Shown: positions 34,131 to 46,539 of the stretch, one piece after another
How positions within the stretch are numbered: position 1 is the stretch's first letter
Layout: the number at the start of each line of letters is the position of its first letter
Assembly (NCBI GenBank): GCA_963971305.1
Contig: OZ020306.1
Coordinates: 5,944,842 to 6,008,841 of the forward strand
DNA length: 64,000 bases
Source: Arcuatula senhousia
Lineage: Eukaryota; Mollusca; Bivalvia; Mytilida; Mytilidae
Direction: 5' to 3'
Notes under the pieces: model-generated
Told to the model about the DNA's origin: nothing
Database searches by the model: none
Seen by the model: the letters and a program-made list of their open reading frames with translations, nothing else
Program-made: the position numbers and the translations under genes

Positions 34131-36867
34131 TAGCTCACCTGGCCAAAGGCCGTGTGAGCTTATGCCATCACTATGCGTCCGTCATCATCCGTCGTCCATT
34201 AACAATTTCAAAAATCTTCTTCTCTGAAACCACTGAACCAATTTAACTGAAACTTTGCATGAATGATATATGACATGTTGGCAACAAACGATCCTCATTT
34301 TAAAATGATTCTATAAAAAACATGGCCGCTGTTACTAAAAATAGAACATAGGGTAAAATCACTTAAAATGGCTTGTAACTCAGCAACCATAACAAATAGG
34401 AAAAATCCAAAGGATTTTAGGCTCTTCTGAATCAAAGGCTCCACAAAAGTCTCCATTGGGTCGAAGTTGTCAGATGACCTTTGATAGGGGTTATGGCCCT
34501 TTTAAGGTAAAAAATAACGTTTTGTTTCAAGTTTTTATACGACCACAAATTTTTTGCGATCGTATTATGTTATGGTGATGGCGTTGTCGTCGTCGTCTGT
34601 AGAAACTTTGGTTTCCGTGCGATAACTTTAGTTGTAGTTAACCAATTGTAATAAAATTTTGATATGATGTTTATAACCCCTAAAGGAAGGTTGGTATTGC
34701 ATTTGGGGTTTCTGGCCCCTACCGTTTTAGAAAAAAGGGCCAAAAGGGGCTAAAACGGGTGTATTGACAAAATGTCTGTAGAATGTTTAATTTTCATCCG
34801 ATTTTGATCATTCTTTTTTTTATTGTATTCCTCAATAAATTCAGTCAACAAAATGTAACAACACCTTTGATGTATCTTGTACCGTTACATTGCTATAAGG
34901 GATCAAAAAGGGGCCACACCCAAAAAATCGACTTTTTTATTTGTGGTCCGATTTTCAAAATCTTTTTTTCATTGGAATCCTTGTAAAAATCCCTGCCTGC
35001 ATTTTTCAATCATATTAGCAATATCTCATACCGTTTTTGAGAAGGGGCCAAAAACGCCATTTATAAAAGTTTAAATTGTCCAGGCATATAGTTTTTTACC
35101 AATATTAAGTTGTAGTGGGCCAGCCAATTGTTGTGAAGTTTATATATGATGATTATATCCACTAAAGGAATGTTGGTTTTGTATTTGGGGTTTGTGGCCC
35201 CTACTGTTTTAGAAAAAAAGGGATAAAGGGGCTAAAACGGGTGTATTGACAAAACTGTAGTAGAATGTTCATTATTCATTCAATTTTGAAAATTCTTTTT
35301 TTGTTGAAGTGCTCATAAAATTCTGTCTACTAAATGTGTCAATGATTTTGATATGTATTTCACCATTACATTGCTACAGGGGGCTAAAGACAGGCCACGC
35401 CCATAAATTCAACTTTTTTATTTTGGGTCCGATTTTCAAAATCTTTTTTTCATTGGAATGCTTGTAAAAATTCCTGGCTGCGTATTGCAATCAGATTTGC
35501 AATATCTCTTACCATTTTCTAGAAATTAGGTGTCAAAGGGGCCAAAAACACCAATTTTAAAAGTTTGTCAAGGCAAATAGATTTATACTTAAAATTAAGT
35601 TGTAGTTATTACATGTATATAAATAAGGCTTTTTGTATTAGATGTCTTGTAAATATATACCAGTATGTGTCAAAATGCATTTTTAAGTCCACCATGGGCT
35701 TCATGTGACCAAAGCAATGGACTATCCATATTAGGCCTCCAACGTACAGGGTTAAACTTGATGCGGTCGTATCATACTGCGCTTGGCGTAGCTTTTTATT
35801 GGCCTATACAATGAAAACTATTGCAGTTAGAGAAAAGCTGTTGCTTGCTTAAATGTTCAGCTCATTTAGCTCTACAAAAGTCTCAATAGGGTCGAAGTTG
35901 TCAGATGATCTCTTATAGGGGTAACAGCCCCTTAAAGGCAAAACATAGTGTTTTTGGCCAATAGAATGAAAACTATTGCAGATAAAGAAAAGCTTTTGCT
36001 TACTTAAATGTTCGGCTCATTAAGCTCTACATTAGTCTTCTTGGGTCGAAGTTGTCTGATGACCCCTTACAGGGGTAACAGCCCCTTAAAGGTAAAAAAT
36101 AGTGTTTTTGGCCAATAGAATGAAAAGTGTTGTAGATAGAGAAAAGCTGTGGCTTGCTTAAATGTTCAGCTTATTTAGCTCTACCAAAGTCTCCATAGGG
36201 TCGAAGTTGTCAGATGACGCCTTATAGGGGTTACAGCTCCTTAAAGGCAAAAAATAGTGTTTTTGGCCTATAGAACGAAAACTATTGCAGATAGAGAAAA
36301 CCTGTTGCTTGCTCAAATGTTCAGCTCATTTAGTTTTAGAAAAGTCTTCATAGGGTTGAAGTTGTCAGAGGTTACAGCCCCTTAAAGGCAAAAAATAGTG
36401 TTTTTTGCACAAAGAATGAAAAATATTGCAGACAGACAAAAGCTGTTGCTTGCTTTAATGTTCAGCTCATTTAGCTCTACAAAAGTTTCCATAGGGTCAA
36501 TGTTGTCAGATGACCCCTTATAGGGGTTACAGCCCCTTTAAGGTGAAAAATAGCCCTTTTCTGTGTTTTTGGCCTATGGAAAGAAAACTATTGCAGATAG
36601 GAAAAAGCTGTTGCTTGCTTAAATGTTCAGTTCATTTAGCTCTACAAAAGTCTCCTTGGGTTGAAGTTGTCAGATGACCCCTTATAGAGGTTACAGCCCC
36701 TTAAAAGGTGAATAATAGTGTTTTTTGCTTTTTTAGAATGAAAACTATTGCAGATAGAAAAAAGCTGTGGCTTGCTTAAACATTCAGCTCATTTAAGTAT
36801 ACAAAAGTCTTCATAGGGTTGACATCAAGACCAGGTGAGCGATTAAGGCTCCTGGGAGCCTCTTGTT
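34131..36867 (+). mobile_element. Helentron-like repeat, family A, long copy with nested B
   Basis: 5' tip TAGCTCACCTGGCC forms a hairpin with GTGTGAGCTT. The 3' end has CAGGTGAGCG (inverted tip, internal), hairpin GGCTCCTGGGAGCC, then TCTTGTT. A family B copy is nested at 34534-35800. 35810-36840 consists of about seven tandem subrepeats of roughly 150-165 bp (TTGTCAGATGACCCCTTATA; AAAGCTGTTGCTTGCTTAAA). Non-coding. Confidence 0.75.
34534..35800 (+). mobile_element. Helentron-like repeat, family B, nested in family A
   Basis: Starts TTTTATACGACCACAAA and ends GATGCGGTCGTATCATACTGC...GTAGCTTTTTATT. It splits the family A element, so B inserted later. Internally duplicated (about 34600-35080 and 35090-35580). 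Confidence 0.65.
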
Positions 36868-37671
36868 GTCCCCCGCCGCAACGCGTGGCTGAAACTTTAC
36901 ACACTGATAGGGTACTATTAGTAGGTGATCATCCTATATTTGAAATTTTCTAAATGGCCGCCGTTTCCATGGAAACGGGGAAGAAAGGTTAGAAAGGTCA
37001 AAATATAGGACATTCAATATCTCAGTTACCTAGGTGCACAGGGTTCTGAAATTTTGTAGGCTGATAGAGCAAAAGGTACTCTATGCTAATTTGAAAAAAA
37101 AAATTGAAGCGATATTTACGGTTTTCGAGTTATTTACGAATTTGTGATTTTTCAGTCCAAAAATTGGGACTTTGTCAAACGTTTTTGTGGGTGCAACTCC
37201 TCAGATACTACTGAACAGATGTTGCTGAAACTTTACACACTGATAGGGTACTATTAGTATGTGATCATCCCATATTTGAAATTTTCAAAATGGCCGCCGT
37301 TTCCATGAAAACGGGGAAGAAAGGTCAAAATATAGGACATTCAATATCTTGGTTACCTAGGTGCACAGGGTTCTGAAATTTTGTATGCTGATAGAGTGAA
37401 AGGTACTCTATAATGATACGGAAAAAAAATTGTGAAGCAATATCTACAGTTTTTGCTTTATTTACAAATTTGTGATTTTCCGGTCCAAAAAATGGGACTT
37501 CTTCAAAAAAAATTTTTGTTCACTGTTTTCCTTCCTCATTCTGACTGAATGATTTCGTCTCCAAAACAACCAATTTCTATTGTTTCTCAGAGAATATATC
37601 GATTGAATTTACATACCACACAACTTTCATGCGGCGGTGGGGGACACATGGCTACGTGTAGCAATCTTGTT
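36868..37671 (+). mobile_element. Helentron-like repeat, family F (GTCCCCCGCCGC)
   Basis: Begins GTCCCCCGCCGCAACG right at the last base of the family A element. The 3' part has GCGGCGGTGGGGGAC (inverted tip), hairpin GCTACGTGTAGC, then AATCTTGTTA. Two internal subrepeats of about 365 bp share CTGAAACTTTACACACTGAT and AATGGCCGCCGTTTCCATG. Confidence 0.7.
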
Positions 37672-38547
37672 ATATTTCTATTATCCACTGTGTATGTGCC
37701 TTAACCAATTATTGTCATTGTGTTCGTGCAATAAATAAAATTGAAATTGAATTTAACTTTGATTATTTTCTTGGTAAAGGTCTATATCCCAGGTAATACA
37801 TGTTAGGAATCAATGATATTTCATTCCATTCTGTGGCTAATATTTCTCTTATTTGATTTGTCAATGCAAGGATTCTATCTTCCATTCATAAATTCAGTAC
37901 ACAATGCACATCATTGGGACGAGTGCATGTTAATCGAAGGGGTGTTTCAATCGATACCGTTTGTACAAGATACCTGTCTTGTATGTGCAATTGCATTCAT
38001 TAACTTTGAGAGCATCTGCATGACGATCCTTTCTTCGCTCACCAAAATTATTATTTCGCAAACGTTTTGATTAATACACTTTAACAGAGAATAAATCTAT
38101 ATATTTCACCTGCCTTTAAACGCTTAAGCACATTGATTGAAAGAAAAGATCATTTGATATGTTTAAACCTCATTAGTGACCTTATGTGACATCAGGCATG
38201 TTGGTTGTAACAACGGCCATTGACTTATAACTTTCTCTCAGGTGACCTGTCTGAATGTCACCATGTGTGTTTGTACTAAAATTCTATCTCTCTTTACCTC
38301 TGACATTGAGATATACTTGAATCAGGACAATAAGATGCTGTTTCTTATTTAAGTTCAAGTATTTTTTCATTGGATCCATTACATTCTTACATGTTTATTA
38401 TCATAGGATATCTTGTTTTATCTAATTTCATTGCTAAGTGCATTCATACTACTAAAAATGCTACATATTAGAGATGATTTTCACTCACAAAATTTGTTGT
38501 ATGATACTAGTACTTTTTAAAGTAATTAATTGTCAATTTTTGTCTAA
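37672..38547. other. Intronic DNA, no gene
   Basis: Nothing recognised beyond a short family W remnant at about 37750-37820. Confidence 0.4.
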
Positions 38548-39126
38548 TTTGCGAAGCAGAGTGGGACATAGGTGTTACTTTACCGGTGGCGGCGACGGCA
38601 GCGGCGTTAACTTTTTGGAAAAGTTTTATAAGCTCCTCCATATCTTAAGAACTGTAGGTGGTAGGTTGATAAAACTTGGTATGCATATGCCCCAGTAGTA
38701 GCTTAGCATAGTTGCATCCCCATCTTTTGACCTTGACCTTGATTTTCTGGTTGAGTGACTTTGACAATTTTCAATACATATAATAGCAATGGAAAAGTTT
38801 TGTGAGTACCTCCATATCTCAAGAACTACAGGTCCTAGGTTGATGCAACTTGGTATGCATATCCCCCAGTAGAAGCTTAGCACAGTTGCATCCCCATCTT
38901 TTGACCTTGACTTTGATTTTCTGGTTGAGTAACTTTGACAATTTTCAATACAAATAATAGCAATGGAAAAGTTTTGCAAGCACCTCCATATCTCAAGAAC
39001 TATAGGTCCTAGGTTAATGAAACTTGGTATGCATATGCCCCAGTAGTAGCTTAGCACAGTTACATCCCCATCTTTTGACCTTGACCTTGATTTTCCGGTT
39101 GAGTGACTTTTTTTGTTTGTTCCCAA
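38548..39126 (+). mobile_element. Repeat with three ~175-bp subunits carrying TGACCTTGACC
   Basis: Starts with AGAGTGGGACATAGGTG and a GC-rich GGCGGCGACGGCAGCGGCG leader, followed by three tandem subrepeats (near 38612, 38790 and 38964). Each contains a TTTTGACCTTGA(C/T) block. The long minus frame at 38626-39126 is just a translation of this repeat. Confidence 0.65.
38728..38742 (-). promoter_or_regulatory. AGGTCA direct repeat (DR0 / ERRE-like)
   Basis: Minus strand reads TCAAGGTCAAGGTCA: a TCAAGGTCA extended half-site (ERR/FTZ-F1 type) that overlaps a perfect direct repeat of AGGTCA with no spacer. An exact copy is at 39076-39090 and another, outside this element, at 40163-40177; 38902-38916 has one mismatch. 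Binding is not shown. Confidence 0.4.
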
Positions 39127-39884
39127 TACCTTTTGTTTTGGTTTACCAAATGCTGTGAAATTTTACAATAATGTTTTATACCATAAAAGGATGAATGGGA
39201 TTGATTTTTGCGGTCACCCCTCTATTCGTTTATAACTAAGGGGCCCAAAAGGGGCAAAAAATTCAAATATTTTATTTGTTTCCATAGTAACTTTAATTTT
39301 GGTTTGCCAGTTGCTGTGAAATTTGACAAAGATATGCCTTACCATTAAACATTATGTGGTATTGATTTTGGGGGTCTTTGTCTTTGTAATTTAGAAATGA
39401 GGGACCCAAAAAGGGGCAAAACATGCAACTTTTTTATTTTTGGTCCAATTTTGAAAGTCTTGTCAAGTAGTCAATACACAATAGAAGATTAATAATTGCA
39501 ACCCCCCTTTTTAACCGAGATGAAGTTAGGGGCCAAAAAGGGCCAAAATCAAAACTTTTATTTATAGTCCCATTTCAAATTTTTTTTTGCTCAATTATTC
39601 TTGTCAAGTCGTGAATTAAAAAAAAATGAGGATTGCTTAAAACTCCCCTCCTCTTAATTGTTGTTAGGGCGCAAAAGTGGAAGGAAGCAAATACCCTAAA
39701 GGGGTGATACTTTTGTAATTGTAATTCATTTTGGTCTGCTTTTGAATAAAATTAATTCCTTATGAGTGGATGGAAAGTCCACCAAAGGCTGCATGTGTCA
39801 AAAAACTTTTTCAGTCCACCATGGGCTACATGTGTCTAGAGCAATTGACTATCCATATTGGGCCTACAACGTACAGGGTTCAAC
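39127..39884 (+). mobile_element. Family B fragment
   Basis: Internal and 3' blocks of family B (GGATGAATGGGATTGATTTT; TCCACCATGGGCTACATGTG; GGGCCTACAACGTACAGGGTTCAACAT) without the terminal hairpin. Confidence 0.5.
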
Positions 39885-40583
39885 ATCCCAGTCACTTTGT
39901 GGGCAAAGCTGCCTGACCCGACGTCAAGTTTCTGAGCCCTCTTTAGTGGACTTTTACCACAAGCTTACTGCTGCTGCGGGCCTATTTGCCCCCCATGCAA
40001 TGTGACCACATTTTCATAGATTACTGATTCAATAAGGTCTCTTTCGGGTGTCTTGTGGAAAATAAAGTACTTCAGGTATCATAACTATGATATCTTCATC
40101 AACCAAAGTGGTCCAAAGATTCTTCTTGTCACTTGCTTAATTGTCATTCTGTCACCCTTGGCTGACCTTGACCTTGATTTTTCTTTTATCTAAAGAACTC
40201 ATGGCCTACTGGTATTGGCAAGACATATTTGGTTTGTTTTAGTTGGATTTTCTGAATAACTAAAAACTTGGAAGCTATTAAAATGGCAAGTTATTGTGCA
40301 CTGTTCAATTAGATGCCCATGTTTTTTTTCAATATATCTAACACTTTATGTCAGAATTTGAGAGGGGGCACCACATAACTCTTTATTGTTGAGAATACTT
40401 ATGTCCCCCCAACTTTAAAGGGAGAGAAATTATTTTTGTCCTGTTTGTCTGTTTGTGACAAAGTTATGCCTCTTGCAACTCCAATGAAACTTCTCAACAG
40501 AATTAAACATAACCTTATATGTAGCAATTGTACACTAATATGTAATTTGTAGTTTAGAACAAAAGCAGCTGAATTCCTATTAT
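39885..40583. other. Intronic DNA, no gene
   Basis: Nothing coding. A TGACCTTGACCTTGA site is at 40163-40177. Confidence 0.4.
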
Positions 40584-41130
40584 ACCAACCCCCTGAAAAC
40601 AAAGTTTGGGGGGGGTATATAGGAATCACCCTGTCTGTCCGTCTGTCCTTCTGTCAATCTGTCCATATACCTTGCAGTCTTGGAAATTAGCACAGGTCCA
40701 ACAGGTCTTGGCCTGTAAAACTCTATTGGGTCCTGTGAACTTTTGCTAATATTGTAACATTTATATAAAATATTTAAAAGTAATGGATTTGGACTGGTAA
40801 ATCTTGTACCCTTAAAATTTCTTTGACTGACCTTGCAAGCGCTTATACTCCTATGCCACTCAACGGATTTTGATGAAATTTTACAAGAAGGAAGTACATC
40901 ATATGTAGATGTGCAAAGGATTTTCCTTGCCCTTGGATATCATTCATGAAAGATAATTGGACTTAGCTTTTTAAATATGGGATTTAATAGGAGACCTTTA
41001 AACCACTTGATGGATTTTGATGAAACTTTAATTTACATAAGGGAAGTACATCAAATGTAAATATGCATGTATAGAGCTCAATATGAAGTTGGGGTATCCT
41101 TTTATGAGCTTGCTCACAATATTACTTGTT
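40584..41130 (+). mobile_element. Helentron-like repeat, family E (ATACCAACCCCC)
   Basis: 5' TTATACCAACCCCCTG with an immediate inverted GGGGGGTATA. Near the 3' end AGTTGGGGTATCC, hairpin TGAGCTTGCTCA, then TTACTTGTTT. Internal pairs of ATGAAATTTTACAAGAAGG-type subrepeats. Confidence 0.55.
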
Positions 41131-44100
41131 TGTTGTAGTGATAAAAACAATGAATTTAAAATCAGTAAACTGCAACCTCCCCCCTCAAAAAAGAGAAAAA
41201 TGTTGAGGAAGAAAAAAAGTACATAAATAATATTGAGTATATTATTATTAACTGCAACTCTGTGGTATGAACTAACAAGACACATGAATTCCTCTGCAGG
41301 ATAAAGCTTATTGTCTAAATCTTGTAATACCTCAATCATTCATTCTTTGGGACATAAGCGATGTGTAAAATGAGGTCATTATCACAAGATGAGTTCAATG
41401 ACCTTACTATAGTACACTTTATATTGCCTCCTTAATTCTCCCCTGAAAAAGAAATGTTTTAGCCCCCCCCTTAACTCTCAGTAGATCTATAAATGAGGTG
41501 ATTGAACCAAGTTTTTTCTGACAAGCTTTCATTGGAAAATAATTTTGTAAGACTCTGATACTAAAGACAAGCTGACATCGCGTGGAGCTGTCTCCGATCA
41601 ATAATGAAAAATTACCGTGTGTTTTAGCAGGTCATGGAGGAATAAGGATGTGGGGAATCTTTCCATCTTGTTCCCCTCTGTCTACCTTTCGCCAGAGACA
41701 GGTAAATAATGTGTATTACATTAGATCACACCTGGATCAGGTAATTAGTCAACTAGATGTTGTCGTTAGTTGTTGGGAATCTTACACTTGGATGGAGATC
41801 AGTATTTTTGATTCATAAATTTATAATATGTATTGATGACATTTTTTATGTAATGATCCTTGTAGTAATTTCAAGATCTGATGGTTGGAAATAGTGTATG
41901 TATTAGCTTCAGTGATTACACTTTATGCTTTCAATGTGCTGCTGGTATGATGCTTTTAAATGCATTTTGAAATGTGTAGAAATATACATGTAACCTTGCC
42001 TTGGAAAGTCTCTTCAAGACCACAATGTCAGTAAGTTTATTGTTAGACATTAATGTTTACTATGGTGGTAATTGGTAATTGAATATGTTTATGTTTTTAC
42101 CTTTTGTATTTATTTATTTTTTCTCCTTAATGAAAGCTATAAATAATTATATTATTCTTTTTTCATCTGTTTAACATTCATGAACAATTGATAAATATCA
42201 TGCAATATTCATGAAGTCATATTTTTGGTTGATTATCTTTTTTAAATAATGTTATGAGTGAAACCTTTTTTGTATAATGTGGCGTTCTCCCTACATCATA
42301 CAGCAATCCCGGAAAATTCAATCACCAAGCACTAAACTGTTTTCTTTTTTTATTTATGTTTTTGAACTTGTCCTCTAGCTAACATTTTGATCTATGGGTG
42401 CTTGTATAACTTGTTTCATGAAGCCCTGAGTCCTTTAGGACCTGGATAAAGTTCTTGTACCTATCTCAAATTGGGAAAAGGTCACTCTGAAAAGATTTGT
42501 TAGCTTGCATAAGTGTCACAGGTCAGAGTTGCAGTTTGGGTTTTAGACTGAATACATGGTATAAAGTCTTCAGAAGTTTTTTGGTTAGATAAATGCAATA
42601 GAAAATACTTATTCATGACAAAATTAATAGATTTTGTTGTGTTTTTATTTTCAATGAATAAATAAAGTTTCCATTTTCTTAAGCCATAGGCATTATTTTA
42701 AATGGAAAAATGCAGCCCATGTAGAATTTTGGTGGACTTTCCACTCACATTTCACAAGGAACTCAATAGATTTTTTTTTCAAACAGCAGACCAAAGAATT
42801 AGAGAAGCAAAACATTACCCCTAATGGTATCTGTCTTGTTTCATTTTTGCTCCTTTTGGCCCCTAAAGACAATTTGTGGGGGGGGGGCACAAATGCAATC
42901 CTCAATTTTGTAAACTCACTAATTGACAAAAATTAACGAGCCAAACAAAAAATTAAATCATATAAAAAGGAATAGGTTGATTTTAGTTGAGAGTTATAAA
43001 ACTATTTTTCTCTTCAGGTTTATACTGTATGATGTTCAATGATTTTTTGCAAACACAGATATAGGTTTGATAATTAATAAAAGTTCTATGTTGTACATTT
43101 TCACAAGAGAAGTCATTGTCTGAGTTACTAACTCAATGGTGCTAAGATTTAGATAAATCATCAATGTGCTCACTGGTCATAAATTTTATGGAAAAAAGAC
43201 AAATACTTAAAGTATAGACTGTTGCATGGTCTGTTTTTTTTATTCTCCATGTTTTTGTTCCCAGTAAAATCAGCAATACTTATCTTCTCTTCCATCATCT
43301 GAGCCACAAGACACACACACAACATCCAATATTGACCTGTTTCTCTTACCCCTAATATTCCATAATTGTCAACCATTTTTCAAAGAGTGCAAAACACACA
43401 TTCTGGGGGAAGAGAATAGAAAAATCAATATTTTTGCATACACTTTTTTCACACTTTAATGGCAAATAATATTTTGCATTAGCTTAATAGATAATATGGA
43501 CATTTTGTGAATATTCTCTTGTATCTGCTTCAAATCGGTAGCTATATGACACTAAAAAAGATAACATTCATAAAAATAATGGAATTTCAAACATAAAGGA
43601 ACTTGAAAACGATAAATCCCTCCCGATGTCCCGATCCCAAAATGGTTGATACTTTTTAGGGAGGGAGGAGGGTTTAGAAAAGTGTACTTTTTCCACACTT
43701 TGGAGAATGGTTTACTATTATTGTAACTTGATTTCATATACAGTTGTCCCAATGGAACTCATTGCCAACATAGTCAGTGCAAGTATTCTAGTTCAGTTTA
43801 AACCACTGTTCTTAATTTATTTTACTATATGAAAGCATTGATATCTCCAATTTTTTTTTACTTGTTTACATTTTATATTAAATTTCGAACTCTCATTTGA
43901 AGTACTCAATCATTGGAACTTATGTTTTAATTTTTTATTAATTTGATGTTTATATTTATTATTTTTTTTTATCTTTTATTGTGCCACACAATCAGAAATT
44001 GATGGCGCTATGTCATTTATCAAGGAAAAATGTATTATGGTTGCAGGTGTAAACAAATATATTTGTACCAAATTTATCTGGAAAGGTTTAAGTAAAAATA

Positions 44101-44334
44101 TTAATACATTTATTTTTGGAAATATCCTTGGTGGTAAATTATTTAATACATTTTTTGCTCATACTTTGAAATTTTCATTTCCAGTGAAAAATATGTCTTG
44201 ACATGGTTATGATTTCATTTTATTGGTATTTTTGCTGGAATTCCAATGTATTCCGTTAGAAGGCCCAGGTTGGGTTTCATTCATGGACAGCATTGCAACA
44301 ATTTGTCTAAATTAGGGGGTATGCTTCCAAATGC
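41131..44334. other. Intronic DNA; inverted family B fragment
   Basis: About 42695-42960 is an inverted family B fragment (GCAGCCCATGTAG...GTGGACTTTCCA). A small frame ending in a donor-like CAG|GTAAAT at 41701 is listed separately. Otherwise nothing is recognised. Confidence 0.4.
41648..41701 (+). other. Speculative alternative first coding exon
   Basis: ATG at 41648 opens 18 codons (MWGIFPSCSPLSTFRQRQ) that end exactly in phase 0 at CAG|GTAAAT. The phase fits the receptor exon at 56739. There is no promoter evidence and no conservation test, so this is only a candidate. Confidence 0.2.
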
Positions 44335-44815
44335 ATTTTAAACAAGATATTAAATAAAACTGGAATTCAATATGAAAATAAGAAAACCTATAGACTTTGG
44401 CCATTGTTTATAATCAGATGTTAGCACTGTATTTTCATAAATTTTAAATGTGAACATATTTTCTATAGTCTCCTTTTAATAATTCAGTTTCTGACTTACG
44501 AAATATTTTTCAAGATATTGTCAGTCAACATTCTCTTCCCTTATATATACTGCTTAGTAAACTAGCTCAAATGTGTGTAGGCTAAGTTCCACTTACCCCA
44601 TGCATGCATGGACTAAGCTGCACTAACCCATGCATGCATGGACTAAGCTCCACCAACCCCATGCATGCATGCATGGGGGTTAGTTGAGCTAGTTGAGTTA
44701 ATTCATCTTGTTGAAAATACAGTGCTAACATCTTATTATAAACAATTGCAATTTCTTTTAGGTTTTCTTATTTTAATGTTGAATTTCCAGTTTTATTTAA
44801 TACCTTGTTCTTATA
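44335..44815. mobile_element. Fold-back element / MITE with ~105-bp arms
   Basis: The left arm (about 44335-44440) and right arm (about 44705-44815) are inverted repeats: AACTGGAATTCAATATGAAAA versus its complement, and AGATGTTAGCACTGTATTTT versus AAAATACAGTGCTAACATCT. The loop of about 265 bp contains three CATGCATGCATGG blocks. Non-coding. Confidence 0.7.
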
Positions 44816-45717
44816 AGTTTGCTACAATTCTTATTTATTTATAAAAAATAAGTTCAACCACCGACATATTACATTTTATAATTAAGTTCTAATTAGATAA
44901 GGTTTTAACACTTAAAATGTAACATGTAGTTTGAAAATAGGTTAATGTACATTGGGATTTCTGGGTAAATTCATGGAGCATAAAATTAAACAATTTTTGG
45001 CTTATGAAATGACATTCATGCATAATTACTTCAATAACATTATTGAATCCAATTCAAGCAAATATGATAAATCCATATAAATTTTTCAAAATATTTCTTG
45101 TAAGTTTTGAGTTTGTTGTAAATGTGTGTATTATTGACAAGGAAAGTTGTACCAGCTGTCACAGTGCTGTCATGGTTTTTACCATATTAAAAATTTCTTT
45201 TCAATTTTGTAGGTGTTCTAGTTCATTTGAACTGCTTTTATAATACCGTTCGTACATTGAAAGTTGACAATGTAGCTTGGAATGAAAGAATTTAATGATT
45301 TGACTAATCCATGCAATAAATACAAAGTTAAAAACCTTAGAAGTCAACGACCTTGTTATGAATAAATTTACATGCTTGGTTTGTTTCCTGTCGCTATGTC
45401 ATATTCAGGCCTCGTGCAATATACAAGTTAATAATATTTACATGTTTCATACTTGTATACACACATACACACACAGACTCATAAATAACAATGATAAATA
45501 AAAATGAAAATAAGGATATATATATATATATGTTATATATATATAAATAAGGTACAAACCTTTACAAAATATATTAGAAAATAGAGGCCAAAAGCCACTT
45601 ATTTCTTTATTCTTTCATTAAAGAAAATGAAACTAGGTTTTTTTGGGGTTATTTTTTTACAACTGCTATGATAGTTCAGGTTGACCAATTGCAACGGATT
45701 TCCTTACTTTAAAAGAA
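44816..45717. other. Intronic DNA, no gene
   Basis: Nothing coding. A (TA)n tract lies at about 45518-45545. Confidence 0.4.
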
Positions 45718-46503
45718 GAGAGTGTGTCTATGAGCCACAGATGGCCCTCCCATTTGTGAAATATCATTGACCCACAACATGCGATACCTGGATATAGAGC
45801 AATAACCAAGAACTGAACCAAAGTTTTCCATGTTTAAAATTTATATAGATTGCAGTGACCTAATTTATAATTTATTTTGTCACCTTACCCACTTAGACAC
45901 ATCTAGTGAAGAAATACAACTGACCGTCAACATGTAGTATATTGTATTTGACATATGGACCAAGAACTTAACCAAAGTCTTTCATGCATAAGATATAGGT
46001 CACAGTGACACAATTTCCAGCTGATGGTGTTGAGTTACCCAAGACACATCTAGTGGTGAAATAAAATTGACCCCAACCATGTAGTATCCGAGATATTGAC
46101 CTTAACCAAAGTCATTCATGAGTAAAATATAGGTCATGGTGACTTAATTTCTGAAAAGGGGGGAGGGTGTTGTGTTACCCAAGACTCATCTATTGGTGAA
46201 ATAAAATTGACCCCTGAACATGAAGTATCCGAGATATGGACCTTTACTAAAAACTCAACAAAGGTCATTCATGTGTAAAATGTAGGTCACAATGACATAA
46301 TTTCTAGTGGGTGGTGAAGGACTACCCATGACAAATCTAATGGTGATCAATATATCATTGGACCCCCATCATCTAAGTATTTGAGTTATGGATCTGACTA
46401 AGAACTTAACCAAAGTGTTGAGGATGGTATGGATATATGGAGGGGCAGAATGGACAGTGGTAAAACTATATGTCTTATCCACATACATGCCAGGTCAGGA
46501 CAT
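45718..46503 (-). mobile_element. Family W copy, inverted and worn
   Basis: Read on the minus strand it starts GACCTGGCATGTATGTGGATAAGACATATAG and ends GGCCATCTGTGGCTCATAG. Five or so ~145-bp subrepeats are present; their AGGTCA palindromes are degenerate here (for example 45991-46005). Confidence 0.6.
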
Positions 46504-46539
46504 TATGATTTAAATAATGGATTTTGAGATTTCTCTTTT

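Noticed and set aside
38626..39126. 166-codon minus-strand protein
   Set aside because: It is a translation of three tandem DNA subrepeats; no domain, and the repeat explains the open frame.
41582..41818. 78-codon ORF as a gene
   Set aside because: Starts at GTG and has no domain; only the part up to the donor-like site at 41701 was kept as a speculative exon.
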